64,000 bases of DNA from Pelagibacteraceae bacterium AG-426-L23 (GTDB taxonomy: Bacteria; Pseudomonadota; Alphaproteobacteria; Pelagibacterales; Pelagibacteraceae), in assembly GCA_003213115.1 (NCBI GenBank), contig QCNU01000003.1:1-64000 (forward strand), in the 5' to 3' direction. A program made the translations under genes and the position numbers. Shown one piece after another: positions 15,958 through 24,464 of this stretch (the stretch's first letter is position 1; every line of letters begins with the position of its first letter). The notes under the pieces were generated by a model, which was not told the origin of the DNA, searched no databases, and was given only the letters and a program-made list of their open reading frames with translations.

Positions 15958-17868
15958 ATGATTACGGCAGTTCTAACATTTGTATTCTTTTTTGCTATTG
16001 TTGGTTGTGTTTTATACGGTAGAAAATTAATTAAAACAGAAAAAGTCGATGCAGTATTTGGAAACCCAGAAAGAGCAAAAGGTGGTGCTCACTGGGTAAT
16101 AGTTGGTAGTAGTTTTCTATTATTGGTTTGGCTTTATTATTCTTGGGATATAGCAAAATCATTTTTCCCAAAATCAGCAAACGAACTTTGTCAGGTAGGG
16201 AAAATAAATGAGTCTCTTCTTTCACTGAAATATCTTTTCCCAATTGAAGAACGCCAATTAAAAAGTACATCTAAAATAGAAACAGAAACTGAAAATTTAA
16301 ATAAAATATCTATAAATGTTGAAAAATCTAATAAAATTAATGGTCAAGATAAAGTCAAATTGCTAAATTTTATTAATCAAACAAAAAATACAATTCCATT
16401 ACTTACTAGTGAAAAACTGTTGGAAAATAAAACAAGAGAACAAGTAAATTTAATAACTAATAAGATAAATAATTTAACTGACAATTTTAATAGAAAAGAT
16501 TTTCCTAACGAAAGTCCAGAAGAAGAAGTTAAAAGGATGGAATTAGCAAAGCAAGAAGGCACATGGGGTGCCTCAAGTACCTCTATAGAGAATACAATTG
16601 AAATTCCATCAATACCTAAAACAAAAAAAGGTTTAAAATTTCAAGCTGCTGCTATGGAGTTAAATATAATTAGCGATGAATTTTTTGAAATACGAAACCA
16701 TAATCCACAATATACATTGGCGATGGAGACGCTTAAAAAAGAGATTAAAGATTATAGATCTAAGATAAATTCATCTGAAGATATTGCTTCGTCTTTTGCT
16801 AAGGATATTCTTAAAATTGCAAGAAGAATTGAATATGCAAGTATATTCCCGCCTAACACTTTAAATAATATGCAGGCATCAATAATTAACTTTGATAATG
16901 CTCAAAAAAGAGAACAAGGGGGATTAAAATGGGTTGACCTTATTTTGTTTCCATCTGGAACAATTATGTCTAGTGGTCCTAGTTGTACAGAGCAAGGATC
17001 AGGTAGATGGCTTCCTAAACCTTCGGACACTCTTAATAAATTTACTTTAATGCTAAATCCAAATGTAGGTTTTAAACAAATCCCTTTAATTTGGTATGAG
17101 ATGATGGACGTTAGTAAAGTTATTGGCTTTATTCTTCCTGATTGGATTGCTGATATGATGCCAGGCGAATATCCGATCCATAATGAAAAAGGTGAAGTAA
17201 AACCTAATTTTAAAAGTAAGGTTTTAAGTTTTGTTACAGGAGATTTTAATTTATTTAAAATACCAGTACCTACAGGGCATATTTGGGATTCATTTCTTAG
17301 AGTTTTTCTTGGTTTAATTTTTGGAATAATAATTGGAGTACCTCTAGGTTTGTTTATGGGATTAAATAGATTTGCAAAAGGATTTTTTGATCCGTTAATT
17401 GAATTATACAGACCGGTTCCACCGTTAGCATGGGCACCACTAGTTATTTCAGTTCTTGGTATTGATAACCTTGGTAAAGTATTTTTATTATTTATGGTCT
17501 CACTTTCAATTATGATTATATCAGCTCGTGCAGGGGCTTCAGGAACTCAACTTTCAAAAATTCATGCCGCTCATTCTCTCGGTGCATCTAGATGGCAAAT
17601 ATTAAGGCATGTAATATTTCCAAATTCATTACCAGAAATTCTTACCGGTATAAGAGTTGCTACTGGTATGTGCTGGGGTACTTTAGTCGCTGCTGAATTT
17701 TTAGCTGGAACAACTGGTATTGGGTTTGTAGAAAATGTCGCAAAAAAATATTTTCAATATGAGGTAATTTGGATAACTATTTTTATTATGGGGATGCTAG
17801 GTTTGATATTTGATATTACAATAAGAAAAATTATTGACAAAACTATTCCATGGAGAGGAAAAGGTTAA
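15958..17868 (+). CDS. tauC: Taurine-type ABC transporter permease with a large extracytoplasmic insertion
   Basis: The C-terminal ~200 residues are a standard SsuC/TauC permease, with GHIWDSFLRVFLGLIFG, YRPVPPLAWAPL and an EAA loop at AAHSLGASRWQILRHV. The protein is 636 residues against about 260 for ordinary TauC. Two hydrophobic helices (about 3-23 and 45-66) precede a ~290-residue polar, helix-rich region. The stretch RWLPKPSDTLNKF, which in normal TauC follows the first helix, comes only after it. A further ~75-residue insert precedes GHIWDSF. The extra region most likely faces the periplasm and may help receive ligand or TauA. That is inference. The reading frame is uninterrupted. Confidence 0.9.
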   Translation: MITAVLTFVFFFAIVGCVLYGRKLIKTEKVDAVFGNPERAKGGAHWVIVGSSFLLLVWLYYSWDIAKSFFPKSANELCQVGKINESLLSLKYLFPIEERQLKSTSKIETETENLNKISINVEKSNKINGQDKVKLLNFINQTKNTIPLLTSEKLLENKTREQVNLITNKINNLTDNFNRKDFPNESPEEEVKRMELAKQEGTWGASSTSIENTIEIPSIPKTKKGLKFQAAAMELNIISDEFFEIRNHNPQYTLAMETLKKEIKDYRSKINSSEDIASSFAKDILKIARRIEYASIFPPNTLNNMQASIINFDNAQKREQGGLKWVDLILFPSGTIMSSGPSCTEQGSGRWLPKPSDTLNKFTLMLNPNVGFKQIPLIWYEMMDVSKVIGFILPDWIADMMPGEYPIHNEKGEVKPNFKSKVLSFVTGDFNLFKIPVPTGHIWDSFLRVFLGLIFGIIIGVPLGLFMGLNRFAKGFFDPLIELYRPVPPLAWAPLVISVLGIDNLGKVFLLFMVSLSIMIISARAGASGTQLSKIHAAHSLGASRWQILRHVIFPNSLPEILTGIRVATGMCWGTLVAAEFLAGTTGIGFVENVAKKYFQYEVIWITIFIMGMLGLIFDITIRKIIDKTIPWRGKG

Positions 17869-17874
17869 AAATTT

Positions 17875-18312
17875 ATGAATAGAATATTTTTAATAACTTT
17901 ATTATTATTAATACCTAGTACCCTTTTGGCCAAAGAAAATGTAAAAGAAAAGAAAATAGCAAAATATGTAATGGAAAACATTCAGAAAGATTATTTAAAT
18001 TGTTATAGTTTTTATAAAGTAGCAGCTGAAAGTTTAAAAAAGGCTGGTAAACAAAAAGAAATTATTTCGGGTTTAGAAAAAAGTGCTGATATTTCGCTTA
18101 AGTATAATTATGATTTAGGAGAAATTATGGGATTAAACCCTAAAGTTATGGCTGTGATGACTAAAGATAAAGTTAATCAATTTATAAAATTAGCAAATGA
18201 AGATTTCCCATCTTTAGCTCAAAAATATGGTCTTATGTGTAAAGGTTTAGTTGAAAATCCTGAACAGAGAACAAATTATTGGGAAACTAAGGGTGCTAAA
18301 ATAATTAAGTGA
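17875..18312 (+). CDS. Small secreted two-cysteine helical protein, unknown function
   Basis: The 145-residue protein has a clear signal peptide (about residues 1-19, ending LLAKE). The mature part is predicted helical with exactly two Cys: one in NCYSFYKVAAES near residue 42 and one in YGLMCKGLV near 122. They could form a disulfide. The layout resembles the two secreted proteins at 22304 and 22685. It lies 6 nt after tauC and overlaps the ComC-like gene by 4 nt, so it belongs to the sulfonate operon. I do not recognise a named family. Confidence 0.7.
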   Translation: MNRIFLITLLLLIPSTLLAKENVKEKKIAKYVMENIQKDYLNCYSFYKVAAESLKKAGKQKEIISGLEKSADISLKYNYDLGEIMGLNPKVMAVMTKDKVNQFIKLANEDFPSLAQKYGLMCKGLVENPEQRTNYWETKGAKIIK

Positions 18313-19319
18313 AAAGAAAAGAATTAATTTTATATCTTCAGAAAATTTTCCAACAACATCACCTTTCCAAAAATCATTCTTTAATTTGCGCTCAGTATCT
18401 AGTTAAGTCAGAACTTATAGGAGCTAAATCTCATGGTCTTTCAAGATTAAAGATGTACTGTGACAGGATTAAAAAAGGGGTAATAAATCCAAAACCAAAA
18501 ATTAAAGTTAAAAAATTAACTTCATCAATTTTTCATATTAATGCAGATAATAGCATTGGATTTGTAGCTGCAGACATTGGTATTCAATGTGCGATCAAAA
18601 GTGCGCAAAAAAATGGCATGGGTCTAGTAGCTATAAAAAAAAGCGGTCATTATGGGTTGTCTAGTTTTTATGCTGAACAAGCAGTAAAAAAAAATTTAAT
18701 AGTATTTTGTTTTACTAACGCTCCTCCTGCCTTGGCTCCTTATGGAGCAAAAAGGTCTTTATTTGGAACTAATCCCATTTGTTTTGGAGCACCTACAGGC
18801 AAAGTTCCATTTATTTTTGATGCATCTGCATCGATTATAAACCGAGGAAAAATAAGAATAGCTGAAAAATTTGGATTGAAAATTCCAAAAGGAGTCGCTC
18901 TTAATAAAAATGGAAAAATAACGACAAATGCTAGACAGGCTTTATTAGGCACACAATTACCCATTGCAGGTTACAAAGGATCTGGCTTAGCATGGATGGT
19001 AGATATTCTTAGCGGAATTTTAACGGGTAGTAGCCATACTGGTAAAACTAGAGACCCATTTGAAGATTTTTCTGGCCCTCAAAATGTTGGACATTTATTC
19101 TTAACTATAAATCCTAGAATTTTTCCAAAGAATAATTTTATCAAAGAAATGAAAAAAAGTATTAAAATAGTTAAAAAACTTCCAAAAGCCAAAGGTTTTA
19201 GCTCAATTCTATTTCCTGGAGAAAGAAAAAATAAAATATATAAAGATAATTTAAATAAAGATATATCTATACCTTCAAAAATACAAAAAGAAATGAAGGC
19301 GCTAAATGTTATCAAATAA
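18309..19319 (+). CDS. Ldh2/MalDH2-family oxidoreductase, ComC-like sulfolactate dehydrogenase candidate
   Basis: This 336-residue NAD(P)-dependent 2-hydroxyacid dehydrogenase belongs to the malate/L-lactate/L-sulfolactate family. Visible motifs are ELIGAKSHGLSRL (catalytic His), DADNS-like DNSIGFVAA, KKSGHYGLSSFYAEQA, FGTNPICFGAP and GYKGSGLAWMVDILSG. ComC, the sulfolactate/sulfopyruvate dehydrogenase used in sulfonate breakdown, is in this family, and the gene sits between the tau genes and pta with 4-nt and 14-nt overlaps. It starts with GTG. Sulfolactate is therefore the favoured substrate. Malate or ureidoglycolate cannot be excluded by sequence alone. Confidence 0.8.
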   Translation: MKRKELILYLQKIFQQHHLSKNHSLICAQYLVKSELIGAKSHGLSRLKMYCDRIKKGVINPKPKIKVKKLTSSIFHINADNSIGFVAADIGIQCAIKSAQKNGMGLVAIKKSGHYGLSSFYAEQAVKKNLIVFCFTNAPPALAPYGAKRSLFGTNPICFGAPTGKVPFIFDASASIINRGKIRIAEKFGLKIPKGVALNKNGKITTNARQALLGTQLPIAGYKGSGLAWMVDILSGILTGSSHTGKTRDPFEDFSGPQNVGHLFLTINPRIFPKNNFIKEMKKSIKIVKKLPKAKGFSSILFPGERKNKIYKDNLNKDISIPSKIQKEMKALNVIK

Positions 19320-20214
19320 GAAAATAATTTGTCCTGACAATCTTTTAAAATTAGGAAAGAAAAGAGGACCAATAAAAGCAGTGATTGTTAACGCAGGTAA
19401 GTCTGTTGCAATTGAGTCTGCAAAACAAGCTGTGGAGGCAAATTTAATCGAACCAGTTTTTGTTGGTGATAAATCAACTATTGAAAAAATTTCGAAAGAT
19501 ATAAAATGGGATATTTCAAAATATCAAATAATTCACGAACCTACTGAAAATAATACTGCCCCTATCGCTGCTAAACTTGCTAGTGAAGGAAAAGTTAAAA
19601 TAATTGTAAAAGGTCACATACATACAGATATTTTAATGAAAGCTGTTTTAAAAAGAGACCTAAATCTTATTGGTAAAAAAAGATTAAGTCATATTTGGCA
19701 TATGACTTTAGAAAAAAATGACAAACCATTTATAATAACTGATGGTGCTTTAAATGTTTTACCTAAATTAGAAACAAAAATGCATATTCTAAAAAACTCT
19801 GTAGACTTTGCTAAAAGAATTGGAATATCAAAACCGAAAGTATCTGTATTATCCGCTACAGAAGAGGTCTTGGAAAGTGTGCCAAGTTCAATTGAAGCAA
19901 AGGAACTAACTAAAAGAGCAAACGATGAAGGTATTGACGCTAATGTTTTTGGTCCGATGGCTTTTGATAACTCAGTTTCTGAAAAGGCCGCTCAAATAAA
20001 AGGTATAAAAAATGCAGTCGCAGGAAAAACTGATATATTGCTTGTGCCTAATGTAGAATCTGGCAATGCTTTAGTGAAAATGATGATATTTTTTATGGGA
20101 GCTTGTGCAGCAGGAGTGGTTGTTGGAGGTAAAATTCCTGTTGTAATCACCAGTAGAGCCGATGATACACAGGCTAGACTAGCATCTATGGCAGCAGCTG
20201 TTGTAGCTCTTTAA
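19306..20214 (+). CDS. pta: Phosphotransacetylase (PTA/PTB family)
   Basis: The 302-residue protein consists only of the catalytic PTA_PTB domain, with GPIKAVIVNAG at the start, VKGHIHTDILMKAVL, ITDGALNVLP, VSVLSATEEV, FGPMAFDNSVS and ARLASMAAAVVAL at the end. It converts acetyl phosphate and CoA to acetyl-CoA. In sulfonate degradation it takes the acetyl phosphate made by Xsc, which is encoded 18 kb away in this window. It overlaps the ComC-like gene by 14 nt. Phosphate butyryltransferase activity is the alternative, but context favours acetyl. Confidence 0.88.
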   Translation: MLSNKKIICPDNLLKLGKKRGPIKAVIVNAGKSVAIESAKQAVEANLIEPVFVGDKSTIEKISKDIKWDISKYQIIHEPTENNTAPIAAKLASEGKVKIIVKGHIHTDILMKAVLKRDLNLIGKKRLSHIWHMTLEKNDKPFIITDGALNVLPKLETKMHILKNSVDFAKRIGISKPKVSVLSATEEVLESVPSSIEAKELTKRANDEGIDANVFGPMAFDNSVSEKAAQIKGIKNAVAGKTDILLVPNVESGNALVKMMIFFMGACAAGVVVGGKIPVVITSRADDTQARLASMAAAVVAL

Positions 20215-20921
20215 TGAGACCTCTTAAAAACTGGGATAATAAAACTTGGCTTTCTTCTGAAAAATATATTTCTAACTTTCATAAATTTTTAAAAACAAAA
20301 ACTCTATTAAATAAAAATACTAAAATTCTAGATATTGGTTGTGGTAGAGCCAATATAATAAGTTTTCTTCAAAAAAAATATAGATTTAAAAATATGGCAA
20401 TAGGTGTAGATATTTTAAGAAATAAGAATACTAAAAAAAATATATTATTTAAAAAGTCCAACGCAATAAATTTCCTTAGAGAAGGAAGAAAATTTGATTT
20501 AATTTTAATCAAACAAACAATACATTTTTTTTCTAAAAATAAACTAATTTTATTATTAAATTTTGCGAAGAAAAGTCTTAATCCAAAAGGAAAAATATTA
20601 ATTTTTTCCCTAAAAACTAAAAATAACAAAATTCCATGTTTTAAAAAAATGAAGCATCAACTAAATAAAAGTTTAAAAAAAGATGAGTTTTTGTTTAAAG
20701 TAATAAGAAAAAATTTAAAAAAAATTAATGAATCAAATTTCAATTATGAAGTAAATATCTCTAAAAATAAGTATATAAATATGATAAAAAACAGATACAT
20801 ATCCTGTCTTTTAAATCTGACTAAAAAGGAAATTAATAAAGGAATCGGTGAAATTAAATTTAAATATAAGAATCAAATCAAATTCACCGATACCTTAAAA
20901 TGTATAAGTTTTAAAAAATAA
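20214..20921 (+). CDS. Class I SAM-dependent methyltransferase, substrate unknown
   Basis: The 235-residue protein has the SAM-binding motif ILDIGCGRANIISFL at about residues 40-54, an acidic second strand ending (IGVDILR) and a post-I motif around FDLILIKQTIHFF. The C-terminal third is Lys-rich and not diagnostic. Its ATG overlaps the stop of pta by one base (TAATG), so it is probably the last gene of the plus-strand tau operon. The SmtA/UbiE-type layout does not reveal the substrate. Confidence 0.75.
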   Translation: MRPLKNWDNKTWLSSEKYISNFHKFLKTKTLLNKNTKILDIGCGRANIISFLQKKYRFKNMAIGVDILRNKNTKKNILFKKSNAINFLREGRKFDLILIKQTIHFFSKNKLILLLNFAKKSLNPKGKILIFSLKTKNNKIPCFKKMKHQLNKSLKKDEFLFKVIRKNLKKINESNFNYEVNISKNKYINMIKNRYISCLLNLTKKEINKGIGEIKFKYKNQIKFTDTLKCISFKK

Positions 20922-21245
20922 TTATTTTCCTGGCTCTTTGTAAGTGCTTGCCATCTTTTGTGCTGTTTTAGCTATTTCATTTAGATTAACATCTTCTAAA
21001 ATAGTAAAATCAGATACGGCGCCACTAGATACAGCAACCATTGCTGCAGCTGCAGCCTGTTCAAATGTACCTTCGATTTCAGCCATAAAATCATACTTAC
21101 CTCTCAAGCCAGCGTAACGAGTTACTTTAGCTCCTCCTGCAGCAGCAAGTGCGGATGTTGCAGCTTTTCTGTCTGTACCTGGATTGCTTACAAACCCGCC
21201 AAGTCCTTTAGCAGTATAAACCCCAAGAGTTATGAATTTTGCCAT
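20922..21245 (-). CDS. GYD domain protein
   Basis: The 107-residue protein of the GYD family (ferredoxin-like dimeric alpha-beta fold) has GAKVTRYAGLRGKYDFMAEIEG at its centre, where G-x-Y-D gives the family its name, then an Ala-rich helix and SDFTILEDVNL. The function of GYD proteins is unsettled. It is the last gene of a minus-strand run of six small genes of unknown role (20922-23065). It converges with the methyltransferase gene with no gap. Confidence 0.8.
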   Translation of the reverse strand: MAKFITLGVYTAKGLGGFVSNPGTDRKAATSALAAAGGAKVTRYAGLRGKYDFMAEIEGTFEQAAAAAMVAVSSGAVSDFTILEDVNLNEIAKTAQKMASTYKEPGK

Positions 21246-21260
21246 GTTTTCCTCCTTGTT

Positions 21261-21554
21261 TTATTTTTCTACTATTATTGTTCCCGAGTGTGGATCAGTA
21301 ACTCCTAACTCTGGGGACAATTCTTCTAAAGTGTGTCTAGCTTTGTCCAAAAATTCAATCATTTTTGGTCTTGCTTTAGCTATATCATCTTCAGAATTCC
21401 ATTCGCCAATCATAAAAAATTCGTTTGGTTTTGTTTCAACAAACTTCGCTGAAATTTGCCCATCGAATTTCGGCATTTCATTAATTATTTTTAAATATTC
21501 TTCTCTGCTTGAAGATTTGACTTTACATCTAACTATATTCATAAATTTTGCCAT
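21261..21554 (-). CDS. Antibiotic-biosynthesis-monooxygenase-like (ABM, dimeric alpha-beta barrel) protein
   Basis: The 97-residue protein has a beta-alpha-beta-beta-alpha-beta pattern: a first strand MNIVRCKVK, a helix with SREEYLKIINEMPKF, and a strand EFFMIGEWNSEDD followed by a helix. This is the ABM/NIPSNAP-like fold. It shares the start MAKF and the overall fold with its GYD neighbour 15 nt downstream, so the two may be partners or distant relatives. There is no obvious active site. The fold call is from pattern only. Confidence 0.6.
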   Translation of the reverse strand: MAKFMNIVRCKVKSSSREEYLKIINEMPKFDGQISAKFVETKPNEFFMIGEWNSEDDIAKARPKMIEFLDKARHTLEELSPELGVTDPHSGTIIVEK

Positions 21555-21564
21555 TATGCCTAAC

Positions 21565-21981
21565 TTAAACGTAAATCTTATCAGCTAAGCCGTAACAAAG
21601 AACTGCACTAATAATTACAAGAACAAGTGGCGCGTATATCCCATCGTTTCTTGTTTTTTTAGTTAAACCTGTCTTATCAATTTTTAACGTATAAAAATTT
21701 ACAGCTAATATTGAAACATTAATTATAAAAACTAAGTTAAAGAACGCCCAAGTAGCATCTAAACCACCTGATCTTACAAAGGCTACGTAGATCGCCATTA
21801 AAACTATTGCAACCATAAATGAACCAGCGAATCTAGTGATTAAAGTAGCTGTCTTATCTACTCCTCTACCTTTAAGAAATTTTTTAGTATCAAATACAAG
21901 TTGGTACGCGTAACTTCCAACTATAATGAAATGAGCTAAGTAAATTATTAAATAAAATGCGTTTCCAAATTTATCTATCAT
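21565..21981 (-). CDS. Four-helix integral membrane protein, unknown function
   Basis: The 138-residue protein has four hydrophobic segments, at about residues 8-26, 50-68, 79-98 and 116-135, separated by short charged loops. The loop around residues 30-45 is basic (FDTKKFLKGRGVDK), suggesting a cytoplasmic side. I do not recognise the family. It lies between two small alpha-beta proteins in the run downstream of formate dehydrogenase, with 10- and 14-nt gaps, so it is co-transcribed with them. Confidence 0.65.
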   Translation of the reverse strand: MIDKFGNAFYLIIYLAHFIIVGSYAYQLVFDTKKFLKGRGVDKTATLITRFAGSFMVAIVLMAIYVAFVRSGGLDATWAFFNLVFIINVSILAVNFYTLKIDKTGLTKKTRNDGIYAPLVLVIISAVLCYGLADKIYV

Positions 21982-21995
21982 ATTTATCCTTTTAG

Positions 21996-22286
21996 TTATC
22001 CTTTATATTGTTCTAACAGATCTTCACTCATTAGAGTTGTAACGGATTTCTCTAAGACTACTCCAGCTGCTGCTCTTTCTTTATGAAGTTCCTCATCAGC
22101 CTTAAAAGCTTTAAGACCATCCATTGTATCAAATCTAATAATGGTAGTGATTTTTGAGTCATTATCTTTTTCTGTTCCAGCATAAAGAAATGTCATACCG
22201 TATTTTTTAATCTTTTCTGAATTGCTGTGAACCATCGCTTTCCACTTTGCAAAAGTTGCAATTGGACTTTCTATTTTTACTATCAT
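21996..22286 (-). CDS. Small dimeric alpha-beta barrel-like protein, unknown function
   Basis: This soluble 96-residue protein has strand-helix-strand order: MIVKIESPIATFAKWKAMV, then GMTFLYAGTEKDN, ITTIIRFDTMDGLKAF and a terminal helix. It resembles the small ABM/NIPSNAP-like or DUF-type ferredoxin-fold proteins, like its neighbour at 21261. No catalytic motif is evident. The gap to the next gene in the run is 14 nt. Confidence 0.6.
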   Translation of the reverse strand: MIVKIESPIATFAKWKAMVHSNSEKIKKYGMTFLYAGTEKDNDSKITTIIRFDTMDGLKAFKADEELHKERAAAGVVLEKSVTTLMSEDLLEQYKG

Positions 22287-22303
22287 GTTTTACTCCTGTT
22301 AGT

Positions 22304-22681
22304 TTAATAAATTCCAGATTTTACTAGTTTATCAATTTCTGCTTTAGCTTCAGGTATTAGTTTGTAAATATATTTATCGCAATCACCTGTTTTTTTTTCA
22401 TTATATGGTTTTCCATAAAGTTCATCAATAGATTTGTTAAGTTCTGAATTAATAAAATCTTCTTTAACTCCCTCTTTTATTAAATATGATGTTAAAAATT
22501 TCTTTGCCGAAATAGAATAAACAATCTTATCAAGTTCTAAAGTACCCTGAGGTATCATGCTATTAGCATAATATAGTCCTGTACATTTTAATGTAGCTTT
22601 TTTCTCTTTTTCACTTAAATGCCCTGCAGCGTAAGCTGAGGAAAACGCTGTTAAAAATAGTATTATAAAAAATTTTTTCAT
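22304..22681 (-). CDS. Small secreted two-cysteine protein (paralogue A)
   Basis: The 125-residue protein has a signal peptide (residues 1-18, AYA cleavage) followed by a helical mature part. One Cys is in LKCTGLYYANS near residue 33 and one is in DCDKYIYKLIPEAKAEI near residue 102. It is a tandem paralogue of the next gene upstream (3 nt away). They share near-identical signal peptides, LYGKPYNE versus VYGKPFDK, and YIYKLIP versus FIYKLIP. The function is unknown. The positions of the Cys pair suggest a disulfide linking the N- and C-terminal helices. Confidence 0.7.
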   Translation of the reverse strand: MKKFFIILFLTAFSSAYAAGHLSEKEKKATLKCTGLYYANSMIPQGTLELDKIVYSISAKKFLTSYLIKEGVKEDFINSELNKSIDELYGKPYNEKKTGDCDKYIYKLIPEAKAEIDKLVKSGIY

Positions 22682-22684
22682 AAA

Positions 22685-23065
22685 TTATCCTCCATAAATA
22701 GTTCTAGATAATTTTTCTATTTCTTCTTTAGAACCAGGGATTAGTTTATAGATAAATTTATTACATTTATCATTCATGCCTTTATCAAATGGTTTTCCAT
22801 AAACTTTGTCTACATGCTCATTCATACCTTTGTTCATCTCATCGTCACTAACTTGTTCTTTTTGTAGAAAAGATCTTATTACTTTAACTGAAGCTAAAGC
22901 CATTTCCATATCTTTAACTTCGATAGTATCAGCAGGTAAAACAGCCGTTGCACTATAATGTCCAAGACATTGTATAGTTTCTACTTTTTGTTTTTTAGTT
23001 ATATGTCCGCCAGCATAAGCTGAGGAAAATGCTGTTAAAATTAGTATTATAAAAAGTTTTTTCAT
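22685..23065 (-). CDS. Small secreted two-cysteine protein (paralogue B)
   Basis: This is a 126-residue paralogue of the adjacent downstream gene. The signal peptide ends AYAGGH, one Cys is in IQCLGHYSATAV and the second is in KCNKFIYKLIPGSKEEI. The mature protein is predicted to be all-helical and periplasmic. It is the first gene of the six-gene run. A 113-nt gap separates it from the formate dehydrogenase gene, leaving room for its own promoter. Confidence 0.7.
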   Translation of the reverse strand: MKKLFIILILTAFSSAYAGGHITKKQKVETIQCLGHYSATAVLPADTIEVKDMEMALASVKVIRSFLQKEQVSDDEMNKGMNEHVDKVYGKPFDKGMNDKCNKFIYKLIPGSKEEIEKLSRTIYGG

Positions 23066-23178
23066 GTATTTTTCTATCTGAATTTTTTAGTAGTATATTA
23101 AAATAAATTTTATATTAGCTATGTTAAAATTTTATTTCAGGTATGCATAATGTCTACAACCTGCGATGTATGCTTAGA

Positions 23179-24378
23179 TTATTTTTTTTTGTACTTTGCA
23201 GCTTCTTCTGAACCGCCTGTTGCACTACCTTTACTGTAAGAGTGGGCACCCATGCCGGCAAGTTGACCGTCTTTAACAATTAAATATTGTTCTCTAATTG
23301 GTTTTTTTTCAAAAAAACATTCTAAAATTTCTCTCACGCCTCCCGCATATCTTGCTTGAGCTGATAATGAAGTACCAGACGTATGCGGAGTCATACCGTG
23401 ATTTGGCATTGATCTCCAAATATGATCGTTAGGCGCTGGTTGAGGGAACCAAACATCACCAGCGTATCCACTTAATTGGCCTGACTTAAGAGCCTTAGCT
23501 ATTGCCTCTCTGTTACAAATTTTACCTCTTGCAGTATTTACTATGTAAGCACCTTTTTTCATTTTGTTTATTAACTTATCGTCAAATAGATTTTCAGTTT
23601 CAGGATGAAGAGGGCAGTTTATAGTAACTACATCACAAACTTTAACTAAAGATTCCACTGATTCATGAAATGTTAAATTTAATTCTTTTTCAACAGAGTC
23701 TGGTAATTTGTGTCTATCAAAATAATGTAAGTGAACATCAAAAGGTTTCATCTTTCTTAAAGCATCTAAACCAATTCTTCCAGCTGCAACAGTTCCTACA
23801 TGCATCCCTTCTACATCGTAAGATCTTTGAACAGCGTCTGCGATATTCCAACCTCCGTCATTAACAATAGCATGTTGATTGTGGTAGTCTCTCACCAAAG
23901 ACAATATCATCATCACTATATGTTCTGCTACAGATCTTGAGTTACAATAAGTAACTTCAACGACATCTATTTTATTATCCATTGCAGCCTGTAAATCTAC
24001 GTGATCTGATCCAATACCAGCTGTTATTGCCATCTTTAAATTTTTTGCAGATTTAATTCTTTCCTTAGTAAGATAATAAGGCCAAAAAGGTTGTGAGATT
24101 ACAATATCTGCATCAACTAATTCTTTGTCAGCTTTACATCCTTTAGCATCTTTGTCAGATGTAACTACTAATTTGTGACCGTTTGACTCTAAGAATTTTC
24201 TTAAACCAAGCTCTCCAGAAACACAACCAAGCAGATCGCCTGGGTTAAAGTCAATTGATTTCGGAGTTGGAAGTGTCATTCCATCAGGGTATTTATTTAA
24301 CTTAGGAATAGAGTTAAGAGGATAATTTTTGGGCATACCTCCTTTTGGATCATCATATAACACGCACAAAATTTTCAT
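23179..24378 (-). CDS. fdh: NAD-dependent formate dehydrogenase
   Basis: This 399-residue member of the D-2-hydroxyacid dehydrogenase superfamily oxidises formate to CO2 with NAD. Family-specific stretches are SQPFWPYYLTKERI, TAGIGSDHVDLQAAMD, VTYCNSRSVAEHIVMMIL, GTVAAGRIGLDALRK, NTARGKICNREA, WFPQPAPNDHIWRSMP and HSYSKGSATGGSEEAAK. These distinguish it from lactate or phosphoglycerate dehydrogenases. The catalytic His is in the MTPHTSGT segment. It follows the HpsN/SDR genes after 86 nt on the same strand. It would give energy from formate, for instance from THF-linked C1 oxidation. Confidence 0.97.
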   Translation of the reverse strand: MKILCVLYDDPKGGMPKNYPLNSIPKLNKYPDGMTLPTPKSIDFNPGDLLGCVSGELGLRKFLESNGHKLVVTSDKDAKGCKADKELVDADIVISQPFWPYYLTKERIKSAKNLKMAITAGIGSDHVDLQAAMDNKIDVVEVTYCNSRSVAEHIVMMILSLVRDYHNQHAIVNDGGWNIADAVQRSYDVEGMHVGTVAAGRIGLDALRKMKPFDVHLHYFDRHKLPDSVEKELNLTFHESVESLVKVCDVVTINCPLHPETENLFDDKLINKMKKGAYIVNTARGKICNREAIAKALKSGQLSGYAGDVWFPQPAPNDHIWRSMPNHGMTPHTSGTSLSAQARYAGGVREILECFFEKKPIREQYLIVKDGQLAGMGAHSYSKGSATGGSEEAAKYKKK

Positions 24379-24464
24379 TTTCCCCCTTGTTTAATATTCT
24401 TATTTGACTATTGAATTTCATCAAAGTCAAATTTTAATTTATCAATAAAATTAGGTGTTCTAGG

